Notes: a model not told the origin generated them from the sequence alone. Shown: positions 41,229 to 51,005, numbered from the stretch's first letter. The stretch is DNA of 64,000 bases from Deltaproteobacteria bacterium (GCA_018434685.1 JAHDOV010000004.1:1-64000), one strand, 5' to 3'. Program-made: numbers and translations.

Positions 41229-43882
41229 GCATCCCCCTTCATGGCATGTTTGAACACGTCAATGGCCCTGTCGATACAGGTGGTGTCCGGGGCGCCTCCC
41301 TGGGCGAACAGGGCCTTTCCGCCGCCCCTGCCGCCGGTGGCGCCGCACACCGCTTTCATGAGTTCCCCTGCGTCCACTCTTCCTTCCAGGTCATCGGTGA
41401 CCATGATCATGAAGTTCGCCTTTCCCTTTGCCGGGGATGCCAGGAAAACCACACCTGTTCCGAGCTTCTCTTTTATCCGGTCGCCCATCTCCCTGATCTG
41501 GGCGATTTCCTCGAGGCTCACCTTCTTGATCACGACCCGGAATCCGTCGATGGAGAAATCCTCTTCGCCTGCGCTGCCGGTGGCACCGGTGGCAAGCTTC
41601 AGGTTGAGATCCTTGATGGTGTGATCCTGTTCCCTGATCCTCGCCTGGAGGCCTTGGATGCGATCCAGCGTCTCCGCGGTGGAACACTTCAGGGCATCGG
41701 TGATCTTCGAGACCGTACCGGCAAGGCCCCGATAGTGGCCGAGCGACCTGGTCCCGGCAAAGGCCTCGATCCTGCGCAGCCCTGCCGACACGCTTGATTC
41801 GGAGACGATCTTCACCAGGCCGATCTCACCGGTGGAACCACAGTGGGTGCCTCCGCAGAGTTCTCTCGAGACGCTCCCGCCCATGGTGACCATGCGCACC
41901 TCGTCCCCGTACTTCTCGTCGAACAGCGCCATGGCGCCGAGCGCCATCGCCTCTTCCTTGGAGGTGATCTGTGTCTGTATCGGGAGATTCTCCAGGACAT
42001 ACTGATTGACGATGTCTTCCACCTTCTCGATCTCGCTGCCGCTCATGGGGGCAAAGTGGGTGAAATCGAACCTGAGCCGCTGGTCATTCACGAAGGAGCC
42101 CGACTGGTGGACATGATCGCCGAGCACATCCCTCAGTGCCCGCTGGAGCAGGTGTGTGGCGCTGTGGTGGCGCATGATGCTCTTGCGCCTGCTGCTTTCC
42201 ACCACGAGCGTGACCTCCTGTCCCTTTTTCAGGACTCCCTTTCCGACCCGGATCGAATGGATCGTCACAGAGGCCTCGGTCTTGATGGTGTCGACCACTT
42301 CGGCCTCAAAATCACCTGCCAGGATCATCCCGGTATCGCCCACCTGACCGCCCGACTCACCGTAGAACGGCGTGGCATCGGTGATTACGAAGGCCTCGTC
42401 CCCGGCTTGAAGATCCTGTGCCATTGTGATGGAGCCGTCGGCGGATCTGCGCTGTATCTCGAGCACAACCCCCTGGGCCTCGATGGTATCATAGCCCACG
42501 AACCTCACGGCACCCTTTGCGGAAACAGTGCTTACCTCGCCCCGCTCTCCGGATACCCCTGCAAAATGTGAGGACTCCCGTGCCTTTTCCCGCTGCCTCT
42601 CCATCTGCACGGCAAACCCGTCGTGATCCACGTTCAATCCCTGTCTGCCCGCGATGTCCTCGGTGAGATCCACGGGGAAGCCGAACGTGTCGTAGAGCAG
42701 GAAGACCTCTTCCCCGGGGATGGTGGTCCGGCCGCTCGTCTTCAGGCCGGACATGATCTCGTCGAGCATGCTCAGGCCACGGTCGAGGGTCTTGAGGAAA
42801 CGCTGCTCTTCATTGACGATGACCTTTTCGATAAAGTCGCTACGTGCCTTCAGCTCGGGATAGGTGCCTCCCATGTCCTGTATGACCTGGAGTGCCACCC
42901 GGTGCAGGAAGGTATCGTTCATGCCCAGGATCTTTCCGTGCCTGGCGGCCCTGCGCATGATCCTCCTGAGCACATAGCCCCTGCCCTCGTTCGAGGGCAG
43001 AACCCCGTCACCCACGAGAAAGGCACTCGCCCTGGCATGATCCGCCACCACCCTGATAGAAGTGTCGATCTCCTCATTGCCCCGGTAGGATGTCCCGGAC
43101 AGGTTCTCGATATAGGCAATGAGCGGGGTGAACAGGTCCGTGTCGTAATTGCTCTTGACCCCCTGCATCACCGCGGTAATACGCTCGAGCCCCATGCCCG
43201 TATCGATGTTGGGATTGGGCAGCGGCGCCATTTTCCCCTGCGCGTCCTTGTTGAACTGCATGAAAACGAGGTTCCATATCTCCAGGTACCGGTCGCATTC
43301 ACACTCGCCGATCCGGCATTCCGGCCTGCCGCAGCCAACGCCCGGACCCTGGTCGTAGAGGATCTCCGAACACGGCCCGCACGGCCCCGTATCTCCCATT
43401 GCCCAGAAATTATCCTTGTCGCCGAGCCGGATAATCCGCTCCGGGCTCAGTCCTATCACGTCCCGCCACAGGCCGTAGGCCTCGTCATCGCCGGTATGGA
43501 CGCTTGCATAGAGCTTGTCCGGGTCGAGGCCCATCCTGCCCACCAGGAGATCCCATGCATACTCGATGGCACCCTGCTTGAAGTAGTCGCCGAAGGAGAA
43601 GTTTCCGAGCATCTCGAAAAAGGTGTGGTGCCGCGAGGTCCTGCCGACGTTTTCCAGATCGTTGTGTTTCCCTCCGGCCCTCACGCACTTCTGCGAGGTC
43701 GTGGCTCTCGAGTATGCCCTTTTCTCCGTACCCAGAAACGTGGATTTGAACTGCACCATGCCGGCATTGGTAAACAGCAGGCTCGGGTCGTCTGCCGGAA
43801 CAAGCGAGGAACTGGATACAACCGTGTGTCCCTTTTCCTCGAAATACTTCAAAAACATTGCGCGAATCTCAGATCCTTTCAT
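41225..43882 (-). CDS. alaS: Alanine-tRNA ligase AlaS
   Basis: AlaS charges tRNA-Ala. This 885-residue enzyme is full length: class II catalytic core with SRHHTFFEMLGNFSFGDYF (key part HHTFFEMLGNFSFGDYF) and GMGLERITAVMQG, the editing domain with HHSATHLLQRALRDVLG (key part HHSATHLL) and CGGTHCGSTG, and a C-Ala domain (GGRGGGKALFAQGG). ATG 43882 shares one base with the recX stop (TGATG). The pilT-recX-alaS-his order puts this essential gene mid-operon. Confidence 0.95.
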   Translation of the reverse strand: MKGSEIRAMFLKYFEEKGHTVVSSSSLVPADDPSLLFTNAGMVQFKSTFLGTEKRAYSRATTSQKCVRAGGKHNDLENVGRTSRHHTFFEMLGNFSFGDYFKQGAIEYAWDLLVGRMGLDPDKLYASVHTGDDEAYGLWRDVIGLSPERIIRLGDKDNFWAMGDTGPCGPCSEILYDQGPGVGCGRPECRIGECECDRYLEIWNLVFMQFNKDAQGKMAPLPNPNIDTGMGLERITAVMQGVKSNYDTDLFTPLIAYIENLSGTSYRGNEEIDTSIRVVADHARASAFLVGDGVLPSNEGRGYVLRRIMRRAARHGKILGMNDTFLHRVALQVIQDMGGTYPELKARSDFIEKVIVNEEQRFLKTLDRGLSMLDEIMSGLKTSGRTTIPGEEVFLLYDTFGFPVDLTEDIAGRQGLNVDHDGFAVQMERQREKARESSHFAGVSGERGEVSTVSAKGAVRFVGYDTIEAQGVVLEIQRRSADGSITMAQDLQAGDEAFVITDATPFYGESGGQVGDTGMILAGDFEAEVVDTIKTEASVTIHSIRVGKGVLKKGQEVTLVVESSRRKSIMRHHSATHLLQRALRDVLGDHVHQSGSFVNDQRLRFDFTHFAPMSGSEIEKVEDIVNQYVLENLPIQTQITSKEEAMALGAMALFDEKYGDEVRMVTMGGSVSRELCGGTHCGSTGEIGLVKIVSESSVSAGLRRIEAFAGTRSLGHYRGLAGTVSKITDALKCSTAETLDRIQGLQARIREQDHTIKDLNLKLATGATGSAGEEDFSIDGFRVVIKKVSLEEIAQIREMGDRIKEKLGTGVVFLASPAKGKANFMIMVTDDLEGRVDAGELMKAVCGATGGRGGGKALFAQGGAPDTTCIDRAIDVFKHAMKGDA

Positions 43883-44351
43883 CAATCAGCACCACCTATC
43901 ACGTTTAGTATTTTTTCGAAGGGAAATCCCCTGCCTGCCAAAAACCGGATCTGCTTGTTCCTGTCCTGGCCCTCTCGCTTTTCCACGAGCATGATAATCC
44001 TGTCTTCTTCGGCAAACTCTTCGTTTATCTTCATCAGGGCACTCTCGATCATATGAGCGGGCAGGCCGAGGCCTTCGAGGAAGGCGTGGATATAAAAGTC
44101 ACCATAGCCCCTGTCCGCCATGAGCCTTGCCCTGCGCAGGGCATACTCGGCATCGTCCAGGTATCCCAGTTCCAGGATTCGCGCCATGACCGCGTCGACA
44201 ACCTCTTCGCCGGCACCCTTGAGTTCGAGTTTTTTTTTAGCTCGAACGAGGAGATGGCCCTGCGCGAAATGACTCTCAGGGCATAGCGGACGCCCTCATC
44301 AGAAGTCTCGATAGTTGCCGCCCTGGAATATCGTCGTTTTTCCCTCTCCAT
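43882..44351 (-). CDS. recX: RecX, regulatory protein, frame interrupted at poly-A
   Basis: RecX inhibits RecA filament growth. The N-terminal half is in one frame (SDEGVRYALRVISRRAISSFELKK) and the C-terminal half in another (GYLDDAEYALRRARLMADRGYGDFY, key part LGYLDDAEYA). Between them, on the minus strand, CT is followed by nine A residues at 44230-44238. One extra A joins the two halves as ELKKKLELKGAGEEVVDAV, the expected RecX text. So either the tract is a true frameshift mutation, an assembly error, or slippage restores the frame. ATG 44351 lies 53 bases inside pilT; the stop overlaps alaS. Confidence 0.75.
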
Positions 44352-45483
44352 CTGCTGGCGCTTCTTCCTCTGGTTTTTCTCCCTCGAACTGATCCCACTT
44401 GGCATCGCTCGTCCCCCGGATCCCCTTCATCCGCAGGGCAAAGTCATTGGGGTTGGTGGCCTGCTTCAAGGCCTCGTGGTAACTGACCTTCCCTTCCTGC
44501 ACCAGGGACATGAGCGACTGGTCGAAGGTCTGCATGCCATAGGCCACCAAGCCCTCGGCAATGGCATCGGGGACCTCTTCGGTCCTCGTCTCGTCGGTAA
44601 TACACTCCCTGATCCGTGCCGTGGAGACCAGGATCTCCGCGGCGGGAACCATACCCTGGCTGTCCATCTTGGGCATGAGCCTCTGCGAGATGACCGCCTT
44701 GAGCACACCCGCGAGCTGGAGTCGTACCTGCAGATGCTGGTGCGGCGGATACTGGGAGACGATACGCATGATGGTCTCCACCGCGTCTAAGGTATGCAGG
44801 GTCGAGAGCACAAGGTGGCCGGTTTCCGCAGCGGTCAGCGCGATATCGATGGTTTCCTTGTCGCGCATCTCGCCCACCAGGATCACGTCCGGATCCTGCC
44901 TGAGCGCAGCCCGCAGGGCCATGGCAAAGGAGTTGGTGTCCGACCCCACCTCACGCTGGTTGATGATGGACTTGCGGTCTTTGTGGAGAAACTCTATGGG
45001 GTCCTCGATGGTGATGACATGGCAGTTCCTGTTCGTGTTGATGTTGTTTACCATGGCCGCCATGGTGGTGGACTTTCCCGATCCGGTCGTACCGGTGACG
45101 AGAATGAGTCCCTTTCGTTCGAGGCTGATCTTTTTGAGCACCTCGGGAAGGCCCAGATCGTCCAGGGAAGGAGGGTCGGTGGGGACCACCCTGCACACGA
45201 TGCCGAAGTTCCCCCGCTGCCTGAAACAGTTCACCCTGAATCGCGCCACATCGGCCAGGCTGTAGGCGAGGTCGATCTCGTTTGTAGTCTCGAACTTGGC
45301 CTGCTGGTACTGGTTCATGAGACTGTAGGCCATGGCTGAGATATCATCGTTCGTCAGCCGGGAACGGTCCCTCATCGGGATCAGCGCGCCGAACCTGCGG
45401 ACCACCGGGGGCAAACCAACCTTGATGTGAACATCGGAGACTGCCATCTCCACTGCCTGTTTCAAGACATCATTGATATCCAT
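44299..45483 (-). CDS. Type IV pilus retraction ATPase PilT/PilU
   Basis: This 394-residue cytoplasmic ATPase disassembles pilin and retracts type IV pili. The Walker A is TGTTGSGKSTTMAAM (key part GTTGSGKST), followed by the Asp boxes ITIEDPIEFLH and DPDVILVGEMRDKETI (Walker B part VILVGEMRD) and the His box GHLVLSTLHT. It uses the N-terminal DVHIKVGLPPVVRR typical of PilT. Whether it is the main PilT or a PilU-type paralogue is unclear. The C-terminus adds ~25 glutamate-rich residues. Its ATG directly abuts the recA stop. Confidence 0.87.
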   Translation of the reverse strand: MDINDVLKQAVEMAVSDVHIKVGLPPVVRRFGALIPMRDRSRLTNDDISAMAYSLMNQYQQAKFETTNEIDLAYSLADVARFRVNCFRQRGNFGIVCRVVPTDPPSLDDLGLPEVLKKISLERKGLILVTGTTGSGKSTTMAAMVNNINTNRNCHVITIEDPIEFLHKDRKSIINQREVGSDTNSFAMALRAALRQDPDVILVGEMRDKETIDIALTAAETGHLVLSTLHTLDAVETIMRIVSQYPPHQHLQVRLQLAGVLKAVISQRLMPKMDSQGMVPAAEILVSTARIRECITDETRTEEVPDAIAEGLVAYGMQTFDQSLMSLVQEGKVSYHEALKQATNPNDFALRMKGIRGTSDAKWDQFEGEKPEEEAPADGEGKTTIFQGGNYRDF

Positions 45484-46515
45484 TTACTCATCTCCACCTA
45501 CAGCAGTTTTCTCCTGTCTCGGAAAAAAGTATTCCCTGATGGCGTCCTGGACCTGCCCAAAGATCTCCGGGTTTTCCTTCAGGTATGTCTTGGCCGCCTC
45601 CCTGCCCTGCCCGAGCCGCTGCTTGTTGAAGCTGTACCAGGCCCCGGACTTTTCGATGACATTTACCTCGGGCAGAGAGCCCACGTCGATGGCTTCGCCA
45701 TACTGGGATATGCCCTCGCCGAACATGATATCGAATTCCACTTCCTTGAAGGGCGGGGCCATCTTGTTCTTTACCACCTTCACCCTGGTGCGGTTTCCCA
45801 CGATCTGGGTGCCCTCCTTGATGGGCCCGGCATTCTTGATCTGGAGGCGTATGCTCGCATAGAACTTCAGCGCGTTCCCCCCGGTCGTGGTCTCGGGATT
45901 CCCGTAGAGGACCCCGATCTTCTGCCGGGTCTGGTTGATGAACACCGCCGTGGTGTTTGTCTTTGAAATGGCGCCGGAGAGCTTTCTCAGCGCCTGGGAC
46001 ATGAGGCGCGCCTGCAGTCCCATGTGGGCATCTCCCATGTCTCCCTCGATTTCCGCCTTGGGGACAAGTGCTGCAACGGAGTCGATCACCACGATATCCA
46101 CTGCATTGGAACGTACCAGGGTCTCGGCGATATCGAGTGCCTGCTCGCCGGAATCCGGCTGGGAAATGAGGAGATCGTCGATATTCACCCCCAGTTTCTT
46201 CGCATAGTTCACATCGAGGGCGTGCTCGGCATCGATGAATGCCGCAACACCGCCGACAGCCTGGGCAGAGGCGATGCAGTGCAGGGACAGGGTGGTTTTC
46301 CCCGAGGATTCCGCGCCGTAGATCTCCGTTACCCGGCCCCTGGGGATACCCCCGATGGCCAGTGCCTGATAATCCAGCAGCAGAGATCCCGTTGATATGA
46401 CCGGGACATCCTTGCCCACGGCATCCGACCCCATCCGCATGATAGAGCCTTTGCCGTAGGACCGCTCTATCTTCGTTATGGCATCTTCCAAAGCCCTCTT
46501 TCTTCCTTCTTCCAT
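45484..46515 (-). CDS. recA: Recombinase RecA
   Basis: RecA forms ATP-dependent filaments on single-stranded DNA, drives strand exchange and triggers LexA cleavage. This 343-residue protein shows [17 protein letters not shown] (Walker A GAESSGKT), [20 protein letters not shown] (key part [17 protein letters not shown]) and loop 2 [21 protein letters not shown] (key part [16 protein letters not shown]). Its ATG shares a base with the thpR stop, and GGAGGAG of its ribosome site is inside thpR. No SOS box is obvious in front of the operon. Confidence 0.96.
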   Translation of the reverse strand: MEEGRKRALEDAITKIERSYGKGSIMRMGSDAVGKDVPVISTGSLLLDYQALAIGGIPRGRVTEIYGAESSGKTTLSLHCIASAQAVGGVAAFIDAEHALDVNYAKKLGVNIDDLLISQPDSGEQALDIAETLVRSNAVDIVVIDSVAALVPKAEIEGDMGDAHMGLQARLMSQALRKLSGAISKTNTTAVFINQTRQKIGVLYGNPETTTGGNALKFYASIRLQIKNAGPIKEGTQIVGNRTRVKVVKNKMAPPFKEVEFDIMFGEGISQYGEAIDVGSLPEVNVIEKSGAWYSFNKQRLGQGREAAKTYLKENPEIFGQVQDAIREYFFPRQEKTAVGGDE

Positions 46516-47069
46516 TATTCTCCTCCTTTATGCCCGAGGCTGCTCCTGTGCAATATGGTGTGTCGCGCTCCGGTCGGTAACAGCTCACTCCGGTATAACA
46601 GTACCTGCGTTGCGCTGAATCCTTCCTCGATAAGGTCTGTTTCAAGATCTACCATAGATGGTACCTTTAGTCTACCCAGGGTGATGTGTGCGCTGAACGC
46701 CCTCTTTTCCCGCTCTATTCCAAACCCCGAGCACATCGCATCCACCTGGGAGGCAAGCCCTGCCAGCTCCGGGAGGTCTCCTGCCAGACCCACCCATATG
46801 ACCCTGGGCCTGCGCGTGTTCGGGAAGGCCCCGAATCCGGAAAATCTCAGCGATAATGCAGGATATCCCCGGGCAATATTGTCCAGCTCCGCAGACAGGT
46901 CCTCCACGAGGTCTTCTGCGATATCCCCGAGAAACTTCAAGGTGAGGTGAATCCCTTCCGGCTTCACCCACCGTACCCCCGGATTCTTCTTCCTCAGGGA
47001 AGACATGGTCCTCCCGAGCATCTCCTTGAGGTTATCGGGAAGGGGAATGGCGATGAATGTCCTGATCAT
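46515..47069 (-). CDS. thpR: RNA 2',3'-cyclic phosphodiesterase ThpR
   Basis: ThpR (LigT) hydrolyses 2',3'-cyclic phosphates on RNA. This 184-residue 2H-phosphoesterase has both H-x-T motifs: [10 protein letters not shown] and AHITLGRLK. Length is normal. The start at 47069 lies 38 bases within cinA, and the end overlaps recA, so the three are translationally linked in the usual cinA-thpR-recA order. Confidence 0.92.
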   Translation of the reverse strand: MIRTFIAIPLPDNLKEMLGRTMSSLRKKNPGVRWVKPEGIHLTLKFLGDIAEDLVEDLSAELDNIARGYPALSLRFSGFGAFPNTRRPRVIWVGLAGDLPELAGLASQVDAMCSGFGIEREKRAFSAHITLGRLKVPSMVDLETDLIEEGFSATQVLLYRSELLPTGARHTILHRSSLGHKGGE

Positions 47070-48129
47070 GGATATACTCCCTCAGCAGGAACAGCGCGGC
47101 CTTTGCGAAGATCATCTTGTTCCCGGTCCGGTCGAAGGAAAAACGGAAATCCTTCACCACGTGGTCCCGGGCACTCCCCGCGGCTATCCATACGGTACCC
47201 ACCGGCTTCTGCTCGGTGCCGCCTGCCGGACCTGCTATGCCGGTCGTGGCAACAGCCACATCGGCGCCGGTAACCTTCAGCACCCCCTGCAGCATGGAGC
47301 GGGCGACCGGTTCGCTCACCGCGCCATGGGCAGCTATCTCTGCCCCCGGAACCCCCAGGATCTGCTCCTTGAGGGCATTGCTGTAGGAGACCACAGACCC
47401 GAGAAAATAGTCGGAACTCCCGGCAAGCCCGGTGAAGAGATGGCCGATGAGCCCTCCGGTGCACGACTCTGCCGCAGCGCAGGTAAGCCCTCCTTCTTTG
47501 AGCATCCTCCCCACGGTGTTCACCAGGTCCTCGTCCTCCAGGGCATGCCGGCCGAGGAGCTGTCTGATCCGGTGCTCGCAGTCCTTCGGGGCGATCACGG
47601 TCACCTCTTTATCTTTTGGCAGAAAACTGCACCTCTGCCCGAGGGCCCCGATACGCCCGGCAATCTCCACCTCCCGCAGGCCGAATACCGCTATGGCCGC
47701 CGTTGCCGGGGCCTCTGTCGGGAATCTCTGGAGCACGGCAGGGAACATGGCGAGGGTCTCCCGGGGGACCCCGGGGAAAAAGAGCACCTGTGTCCCGTCG
47801 AAGCGCAGATCGATCCCCTGGGCAGAACCGACGGGATTCGGCAGGGCAGGACCCGTCAGGACAGACCTCCTGGTTTTCAGCTCTTCGATGGCGAGGTGTG
47901 TCGTATCATCCGGGGTCTGGCCGAGGCCGCCGGTTACCACGAGCAGGTCGCAGCGGGCCGAGAGCTCAATAATGGTTTCACACAGTTTGTCCGGGGTATC
48001 GGCGATGATCCTCACCTCGCCGGTGGAAATGCCCCTGGTCTCGAGCATGGCGCACAGCGGCCTGATCAGGGAATCCTGCCGGATACCCCGGAGAAGCTCC
48101 GCACCGGTGATGATGAGGGAGGCCTTCAT
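47032..48129 (-). CDS. cinA: CinA-like protein (competence/damage-inducible; PncC)
   Basis: This 365-residue protein has an N-terminal molybdopterin-binding-like domain (SLIITGAELLRGIRQDSLI, key part ITGAELLRG; VTGGLGQTPDDTT) and a C-terminal NMN-deamidase (PncC) domain with LTCAAAESCTGGLIGHLFT (key part AAESCTGGLIG), and GIAGPAGGTEQKPVGTVWI (key part GIAGPAGGTEQKPVG). It recycles nicotinamide mononucleotide in pyridine-nucleotide salvage. ATG 48129 follows the pgpA stop by one base. Confidence 0.92.
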   Translation of the reverse strand: MKASLIITGAELLRGIRQDSLIRPLCAMLETRGISTGEVRIIADTPDKLCETIIELSARCDLLVVTGGLGQTPDDTTHLAIEELKTRRSVLTGPALPNPVGSAQGIDLRFDGTQVLFFPGVPRETLAMFPAVLQRFPTEAPATAAIAVFGLREVEIAGRIGALGQRCSFLPKDKEVTVIAPKDCEHRIRQLLGRHALEDEDLVNTVGRMLKEGGLTCAAAESCTGGLIGHLFTGLAGSSDYFLGSVVSYSNALKEQILGVPGAEIAAHGAVSEPVARSMLQGVLKVTGADVAVATTGIAGPAGGTEQKPVGTVWIAAGSARDHVVKDFRFSFDRTGNKMIFAKAALFLLREYIHDQDIHRHSPSR

Positions 48130-48130
48130 A

Positions 48131-48586
48131 TTATACGATCTTCCCCTTCTCGAGCACGGCCAGGAGCGCGGCACTCATCGCGCCGGCCACCACGTCGTCG
48201 GCCATGATCCCGAAACCCCCGGGTACATGCCTGTCGATATACCCTACGGGCTGAGGCTTGATGATATCGAACACGCGGAACAGCACGGTCCCGGCCACGA
48301 TTGCCTTCCATCCGCGCGGGCGGGAGACCAGGGCCACGAGGAGACCCACGACCTCGTCGATGACTACCCGGGAGGGATCCTTGCCCCAGCTCTTTTCCAT
48401 CTTGTGGGCTGCAGCCGTCCCGAACAATGCAAGGATGGCGATGCCGAGGAGATACCCGGGCAGCGGCAGTCTCCTGAGCAGGGCGTACAGGGGCAGGGCG
48501 GCAATGGTCCCCACGGTCCCCGGGGCCTTCGGCGCAAAACCGGCGCAGAAAAAGGTTGCTATCATGCGGTAAAATGTCAGGGGCAT
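48131..48586 (-). CDS. pgpA: Phosphatidylglycerophosphatase A
   Basis: PgpA removes the phosphate from phosphatidylglycerophosphate to give phosphatidylglycerol in the inner membrane. This 151-residue protein has hydrophobic helices and the signature APKAPGTVGTIAALPL (key part GTVGTIAALP), VVIDEVVGLLVAL (key part IDEVVG) and KPQPVGYIDRHVPGGFGIMADDVVAG (key part GGFGIMADDV). A second ATG (48565) is possible as start. It leads cinA with a one-base gap. Confidence 0.92.
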   Translation of the reverse strand: MPLTFYRMIATFFCAGFAPKAPGTVGTIAALPLYALLRRLPLPGYLLGIAILALFGTAAAHKMEKSWGKDPSRVVIDEVVGLLVALVSRPRGWKAIVAGTVLFRVFDIIKPQPVGYIDRHVPGGFGIMADDVVAGAMSAALLAVLEKGKIV

Positions 48587-48597
48587 ACAACCATTGC

Positions 48598-48951
48598 CTA
48601 GCGAGAAGATTTCAAGATGTCTATCTTTCCAATGATCTCAGCAAGCGGGCCGGATGCAACGATCTTGTCCATCTCTTCCACTACACGTTGAAAATGCTCG
48701 AGCATGAGTTTGCCTTCAGGGGTAAGCTGCGCTCCGGTCCTGCCGTGTCTGCCTTTTTCCAACAGTTCCACCCCAAGCCTGTCTTCATAGTCTCTCACCT
48801 TGCCCCAGGCGGCACGGTACGACATCTTGAGATCATGAGCGGCCTTGTGCAGAGAGCCCGTCTTTTCAACGAGATTCAAGAGGTTGAAGATCCCCATTCC
48901 GAATACATTATTACCATTTTTTTCTATCCAGATTTTATACCCGAAATCCAT
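48598..48951 (-). CDS. ModE-type winged-helix regulator
   Basis: This 117-residue protein is a ModE N-terminal-like winged helix (LysR-type HTH): IFNLLNLVEKTGSLHKAAHDLKMSYRAAWGKVRDYEDRLG (key part KTGSLHKAAHDLKMSYRAAW) followed by ELLEKGRHGRTGAQLTPEG (key part GRTGAQLTPEG). It lacks the molybdate-binding TOBE/Mop domains, so its ligand is unknown. It ends 12 bases before pgpA on the same strand and may head this operon. In molybdate-sensing one would expect mod genes, but none is here; mobB lies 10 kb away. Confidence 0.82.
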   Translation of the reverse strand: MDFGYKIWIEKNGNNVFGMGIFNLLNLVEKTGSLHKAAHDLKMSYRAAWGKVRDYEDRLGVELLEKGRHGRTGAQLTPEGKLMLEHFQRVVEEMDKIVASGPLAEIIGKIDILKSSR

Positions 48952-49067
48952 TGTGTAGAAATAGCACTAAGTTCAGCATAATTCAAGCACATCGCACATG
49001 TGTTTCCAGTTGATTAGCAAGGACTAATACGTTATGAGAATTCTGATCAAGGAGGCTTAGGCTAACT

Positions 49068-50360
49068 ATGCAGGAATGTTTAATCAGAGATTTTCCGGAT
49101 TTTATTGGGAAAGAGGTCACCATAAAGGGGTGGGTATCCAACAGGAGATCGAGCGGCAGGGTGTCTTTCCTCGTCTTCAGGGACGGCAGCGGGATCTGCC
49201 AGGTTATCGCCGAACGCGACACCCTTGGTGAAATCTATGCTGAAATCAAAAAGATCCCCATCGAGTCTTCCGCGATCGTGCACGGAACGGTCGTCGAGGA
49301 AAGCAGGGCTCCCGGCGGCTTCGAGGTCCAGGCCTCCGGCATCGAGATCGTCCAGAAATCCGAAGAGTTCCCCATCGGCAAGAAGGAACACGGGCCGGAT
49401 TTCCTCCTAAGCAACCGGCACCTCTGGCTTCGGTCGCAGAGACAGACAACCATCATGCGGGTACGGGACGCCCTCGTCAGGCATGTGAGGAACTACTTCT
49501 ACGAAAACGGCTTCACCCTCATCGACACGCCCATCTTCACCACGACCTGCGGCGAGGACACCTCGAATCTCTTCTCGGTAGAGTATTTCGATCTCGGGAA
49601 GACCTACCTGTCGCAGACCGGCCAGCTCTACCTCGAGGCTGCCATCTCCGGGCTCGGCAAGGTATACTGCCTGGGCCCCACATTCCGGGCCGAGCGCTCG
49701 AAAACCAGGCGGCATCTCACGGAATTCTGGATGGTGGAGGCCGAAGTGGCATTCAACGACCACAAGAAGAATCTCGAACTCCAGGAGGATTTCGTCTCCT
49801 ATATCGTACAGAACACCCTGGCCGAAAAGGAAGCGGAATTGCTCTCCCTGGAGAGAGACCTCGAGCCCCTGAAAAAGGTCGTGCCGCCGTTTCACCGGAT
49901 CAGCTACGACGAGGCGCTCGACATACTGCGGAAACAGGGCTCGGATATCCAGTGGGGTGCCGATCTGGGCGCGGACGACGAAACCGTCATCACCCAGCTG
50001 TTCGACAAGCCGGTCTTTATCGAGAACTACCCGAAACAGACCAAGGCCTTCTACATGAAACAGGTGCCGGACAAACCCGAGTACGTGTACTGCGCCGACC
50101 TGCTGGCCCCCGAGGGGTACGGCGAGATCATCGGCGGCTCGCAGAGGGAGGACAACCTCGACGTCCTTTTGAAATCCATCAGGGACAACAACCTGGAGCC
50201 TGAACGGTACGGGTGGTACCTCGATCTGCGGAAATACGGAAGCGTGCCCCACGCGGGCTTCGGGCTCGGGATAGAGCGTACCCTCTCCTGGATATGCGGG
50301 CTCAAGCACGTGCGTGAGACGATCCCCTTCCCCAGGATGATCTACCGGGCATACCCATAA
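49068..50360 (+). CDS. asnS: Asparagine-tRNA ligase AsnS
   Basis: AsnS charges tRNA-Asn with asparagine. This 430-residue class II enzyme has the anticodon-binding OB fold (VTIKGWVSNRRSSGRVSFLVFRDG, key part VTIKGWVSNRRSSGRVSFLVFRD) and the catalytic domain with FRAERSKTRRHLTEFWMVEAE (key part FRAERSKTRRHLTEF) and GFGLGIERTLSWICG. The length fits AsnRS, and the order of motifs distinguishes it from AspRS (no GAD insert). AAGGAGG precedes the ATG. It is divergent from the ModE-like gene. Confidence 0.92.
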   Translation: MQECLIRDFPDFIGKEVTIKGWVSNRRSSGRVSFLVFRDGSGICQVIAERDTLGEIYAEIKKIPIESSAIVHGTVVEESRAPGGFEVQASGIEIVQKSEEFPIGKKEHGPDFLLSNRHLWLRSQRQTTIMRVRDALVRHVRNYFYENGFTLIDTPIFTTTCGEDTSNLFSVEYFDLGKTYLSQTGQLYLEAAISGLGKVYCLGPTFRAERSKTRRHLTEFWMVEAEVAFNDHKKNLELQEDFVSYIVQNTLAEKEAELLSLERDLEPLKKVVPPFHRISYDEALDILRKQGSDIQWGADLGADDETVITQLFDKPVFIENYPKQTKAFYMKQVPDKPEYVYCADLLAPEGYGEIIGGSQREDNLDVLLKSIRDNNLEPERYGWYLDLRKYGSVPHAGFGLGIERTLSWICGLKHVRETIPFPRMIYRAYP

Positions 50361-50740
50361 TAAAATATTCAGCTCCAGGCTTGTGCCCAGCGGCGGGTCA
50401 CTACCGGCGGTCAGGCTGAACCAGCCGGGGGCAGACAGGAAAACAAGGGGGTTCAGGAATCACAGGGCGATCATAAGGCCCCTGTCCTGAATCCCCTTCT
50501 CATATACGTCTGTGACGGGTTATACGATGTACGGGCTGGCTTGCAGCAGCGGCCTCCAGCCTTTGTCGTGCACGAAGACGCTCCTTGAGGATAAACCAGC
50601 CAGATTTTCATTCTGATGTGATCGTTCCGGCCTGCATGATCCGGGGCCCACAATGCCTGCCATAGTGTCCCGCTAACCCGAACGCTCCTGTAGCCGGGCA
50701 AGACATGCATTGGTGAAAAAGGCCGGAGGGAGAAAAATGG
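50361..50740. other. Intergenic stretch asnS / tRNA-Gly
   Basis: This 380-base gap holds the asnS hairpin at 50447-50498. In the remainder I see no gene or RNA. Confidence 0.5.
50447..50498 (+). terminator. Probable hairpin terminator after asnS
   Basis: GGGGGTTCAGGA pairs with TCCTGAATCCCC, with an inner ACAGGG/CCCTGT stem. Only a short CTTCT tail follows, so it may need Rho or act as a 3' stabilising hairpin. Confidence 0.5.
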
Positions 50741-50815
50741 TGGAGCGGGAAACGGGATTCGAACCCGCGACTTTAACCTTGGCAAGGTTACACTCTACCA
50801 CTGAGTTATTCCCGC
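50741..50815 (-). tRNA. tRNA-Gly (anticodon GCC)
   Basis: The cloverleaf folds well: acceptor GCGGGAA/TTCCCGC, D-stem ACTC/GAGT, anticodon stem TAACC/GGTTA with loop TTGCCAA, T-stem GCGGG/CCCGT with loop TTCGAAT. The anticodon GCC reads glycine GGC/GGU. Unlike the tRNA-Ala of this window, the 3' CCA is encoded (50741-50743). A sigma-70 promoter lies immediately upstream. Confidence 0.95.
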
Positions 50816-50832
50816 ACCAAAAAACTTGGTTA

Positions 50833-50861
50833 CATATAAGCAACAACAATTTGTTTGTCAA
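50833..50861 (-). promoter_or_regulatory. Sigma-70 promoter of tRNA-Gly
   Basis: On the minus strand TTGACA, 17 bases and TATATG. It is about 18 bases ahead of the mature tRNA 5' end, a typical spacing for a short leader. Confidence 0.65.
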
Positions 50862-51005
50862 GGTTCATTTAGGCCGGTAAAACATTGGCCACGGATTGAC
50901 AACTTCCAGCTGGCCATTACCTTGGTATATATTGAGTTGATTGTCTTTTTTCTGGCAATGACAGGCTCGCCTCTCGCGACTTCTCCGCCGTGGAGGGGAG
51001 GAATC

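Noticed and set aside
42623-44056. A 477-codon plus-strand frame opposite alaS
   Set aside because: Antisense shadow of alaS; the alaS motifs are complete on the other strand.
45488-46645. A 385-codon minus-strand frame overlapping recA in another frame
   Set aside because: recA is in the correct frame with all motifs; the alternative is arginine/glycine-rich shadow text.
50896-50925. TTGACA and TATATT as a phaE promoter
   Set aside because: The spacing between the two boxes is about 24 bases, too long for sigma-70, so I did not list it.
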